DNA from: Sphingomonadales bacterium UBA1936
GTDB lineage: Bacteria; Pseudomonadota; Alphaproteobacteria; Sphingomonadales; Sphingomonadaceae
Assembly (NCBI GenBank): GCA_002336985.1
Contig: DDFE01000087.1
Span: 1-5,282, forward strand
Length of the DNA stretch: 5,282 nucleotides
Direction: 5' to 3'
Position numbers and translations under genes: made by a program. Each line of letters starts with the position of its first letter. Position 1 is the first letter of the stretch. The notes under the pieces are model-generated. The model had not been told where the DNA came from and searched no databases. It saw nothing but the letters and a program-made list of their open reading frames with translations. Shown one piece after another: positions 4,198 through 5,282 of this stretch.

Positions 4198-5206
4198 AGT
4201 CATTCCGCACGTCAAGCGCGTCACCGCAAAGGGCCGCGTCTATTACTATTTCAACACCGGCAAGCGCGACCAGCGCGGGCGTATCGTCTATGTCCCGCTT
4301 CCGGGCTTTGACGATCCCGCGTTCTGGCCGAAATACGCTACGCTTAAAGGCGGACGAACCAAGCGCGCGAACGTCGCTGCCGAGATGACCGTGCCGCGCC
4401 TGATCGAACTCTATCGACAGTCGCCGCAATGGCGCAACGATCTCACGCCGTCATCGCAGCGGCTCTACGGCATGGGACTGGACACGGCGGCCAAGAAGCT
4501 GTCGCTCACGCCTGCACAAGCTCTCGACGCCGCATTCGTGCGCGAGTTGATCGACGACATGGCCGAAACCCCGTCGATGGCGAACGCCTTTCTCCGCACG
4601 CTGGGCGCGCTCTATTCCTGGGGCCGAAAGCGCGGTCACGTCACGAACAACCCGACGATGGACGTCGAGCAATTCGAGGGTGGCGAACACTCGCCATGGA
4701 GCGACGACGCCATAGCGGTTGGCAAGGTCGCCACGGACCCGACAGTGCGGCTCGCCGTTCACATGATGCTATTCACGGCCCAGCGGATCGGAGACGTGTC
4801 CAAGGCCCGCTGGCAGGATTTGCGCGACGGCTCTTGGCGGATGACGCCCGAAAAGACGAAGCGGAAAAAGGGCGAGATGAAAATCCGCCTGCATTCGGAT
4901 CTCGTCGCTGAACTGGCACGGCACGCGAAGGAGGGGCCGTTCATTTTTACCGGAGCAAAGGGGCCGATACGCCCCGCCACGCTGCGCGCTCGCATCCAAG
5001 CCTATATGAGCGAACATGGGCACAAGATCGTGCCCCATGGCCTGCGCAAGAACGCCGTTATCGAACTGCTCGCATCGGAGTGCAGCGTTGCTGAGACTGC
5101 GGCGATCAGCGGGCAGTCGCTCCAGATGGTTGAGCATTACGCCAAGCAACGCAACCAGGCCGAACTAGGCTCAGCGGCGATTCTCAAGTGGGAGCGCAAG
5201 GCATGA
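4187..5206 (+). CDS. int: Phage tyrosine recombinase (integrase)
   Basis: A 339-residue integrase, the usual length for phage enzymes, catalysing site-specific insertion and excision of the element. The N-terminal ~66 residues (with VYYYFNTGKR and a GGRTKR linker) fit an arm-binding or phage-specific domain. A core-binding helical domain spans about 68-160 (TVPRLIELYRQSPQWRND to the SWGRKRG motif). The catalytic domain follows, with R200 in TAQRIGDV, the beta-hairpin lysine K223 or K225 in TPEKTKRKKG, H284 and R287 in HGLRKNA, and nucleophile Y318 in MVEHYAK. The position usually occupied by His/Trp (the GH motif) is Q310 in SGQSLQ. ATG 4187 has GAGGTG 7 nt upstream and overlaps the excisionase-like gene by 11 nt. 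Its stop overlaps the next ATG by 4 nt, so no attachment site lies directly behind it. Confidence 0.95.
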   Translation: MPREVIPHVKRVTAKGRVYYYFNTGKRDQRGRIVYVPLPGFDDPAFWPKYATLKGGRTKRANVAAEMTVPRLIELYRQSPQWRNDLTPSSQRLYGMGLDTAAKKLSLTPAQALDAAFVRELIDDMAETPSMANAFLRTLGALYSWGRKRGHVTNNPTMDVEQFEGGEHSPWSDDAIAVGKVATDPTVRLAVHMMLFTAQRIGDVSKARWQDLRDGSWRMTPEKTKRKKGEMKIRLHSDLVAELARHAKEGPFIFTGAKGPIRPATLRARIQAYMSEHGHKIVPHGLRKNAVIELLASECSVAETAAISGQSLQMVEHYAKQRNQAELGSAAILKWERKA

Positions 5207-5282
5207 CGAACACAAACGGAACGTGCAAACCGGTTGCTCGAACGGGAAAACTCTCCACCATGAGTCGAAACGATACAGTTAA
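5203..5282 (+). CDS. Start of a downstream small ORF, truncated by the window edge
   Basis: The ATG at 5203 overlaps the integrase stop (ATGA), with GGGAG at 5190-5194 as a ribosome-binding site 8 nt ahead. Twenty-six full codons are visible, beginning MTNTNGTCKPVARTGK and including a second Met (5260) before DTV. Composition is polar and slightly basic, with no recognisable motif. Base composition here is less GC-rich than upstream, so this may be the edge of the coding block, near an attachment site or the host junction. With so little visible it could equally be non-coding beyond the overlap. Confidence 0.45.
   Translation, partial: MTNTNGTCKPVARTGKLSTMSRNDTV

Noticed and set aside
3439..4224. 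Long minus-strand open frame (261 codons) antisense to four genes
   Set aside because: It lies opposite four + strand frames with good ribosome-binding sites and stop-start overlaps. Its translation is rich in Arg, Ser, Leu and Ala without recognisable motifs. High GC content commonly opens such antisense frames.
5224..5261. Possible tRNA 3' end (CTCTCCACCA) as an attachment site
   Set aside because: The bases before it do not form a T-arm: the would-be 5-bp stem does not pair and the loop is not TTCGAAT-like. No anticodon or D-arm precedes it, because that stretch is integrase coding sequence.
1..5282. CRISPR array, insertion sequence or toxin-antitoxin pair
   Set aside because: No regularly spaced direct repeats beyond the coding 27-bp repeat, no transposase motifs or flanking inverted repeats, and no recognisable toxin or antitoxin family in any supported frame.

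Overview
The window is part of a (pro)phage early or accessory gene region in a high-GC proteobacterium. The best guess is an alphaproteobacterium, possibly a sphingomonad or rhizobial relative. That placement is inferred from the G+C-rich codon choice, frequent GTG starts, Shine-Dalgarno sites of the AAGGAG/GGAGGA type and the character of the recognisable proteins. No rRNA, tRNA or host housekeeping gene is present to settle it.

Every supportable gene lies on the + strand. Seventeen reading frames (two cut by the window edges) are packed almost without gaps. Fifteen of sixteen junctions overlap, eleven of them by exactly 4 nt (ATGA or GTGA). The only clear non-coding interval is 83 nt (2935-3017).

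Layout: (a) 2-220 is the C-terminal tail of a phage protein with 9-residue GAAS-type repeats. (b) 217-2272 is a run of eight small proteins of mostly unknown function, including a 26-residue single-span membrane peptide at 1839-1919. (c) 2269-2934 is a 221-residue conserved phage protein of unknown role, perhaps in DNA metabolism. (d) 3018-3473 is a stand-alone HAD phosphatase resembling the 3'-phosphatase half of T4 polynucleotide kinase. (e) 3473-3918 holds a basic 44-residue protein and a cysteine-rich 104-residue protein. (f) 3915-5206 is an integration module: a 13-codon mini-ORF behind a hairpin that covers its ribosome-binding site, an AlpA/excisionase-like winged-HTH protein, and a tyrosine recombinase. 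(g) 5203-5282 begins another small ORF that runs off the window.

The layout suggests one long, translationally coupled transcript. Nucleic-acid-processing and accessory proteins come first, and the recombination genes are translated at its 3' end. No CRISPR array, insertion sequence, tRNA, terminator or convincing promoter was found. I see no clearly new multi-gene system. The best leads are the mini-ORF/hairpin in front of the excisionase-like gene, the membrane miniprotein, the solo Pnkp-like phosphatase and the cluster of unknown small genes.
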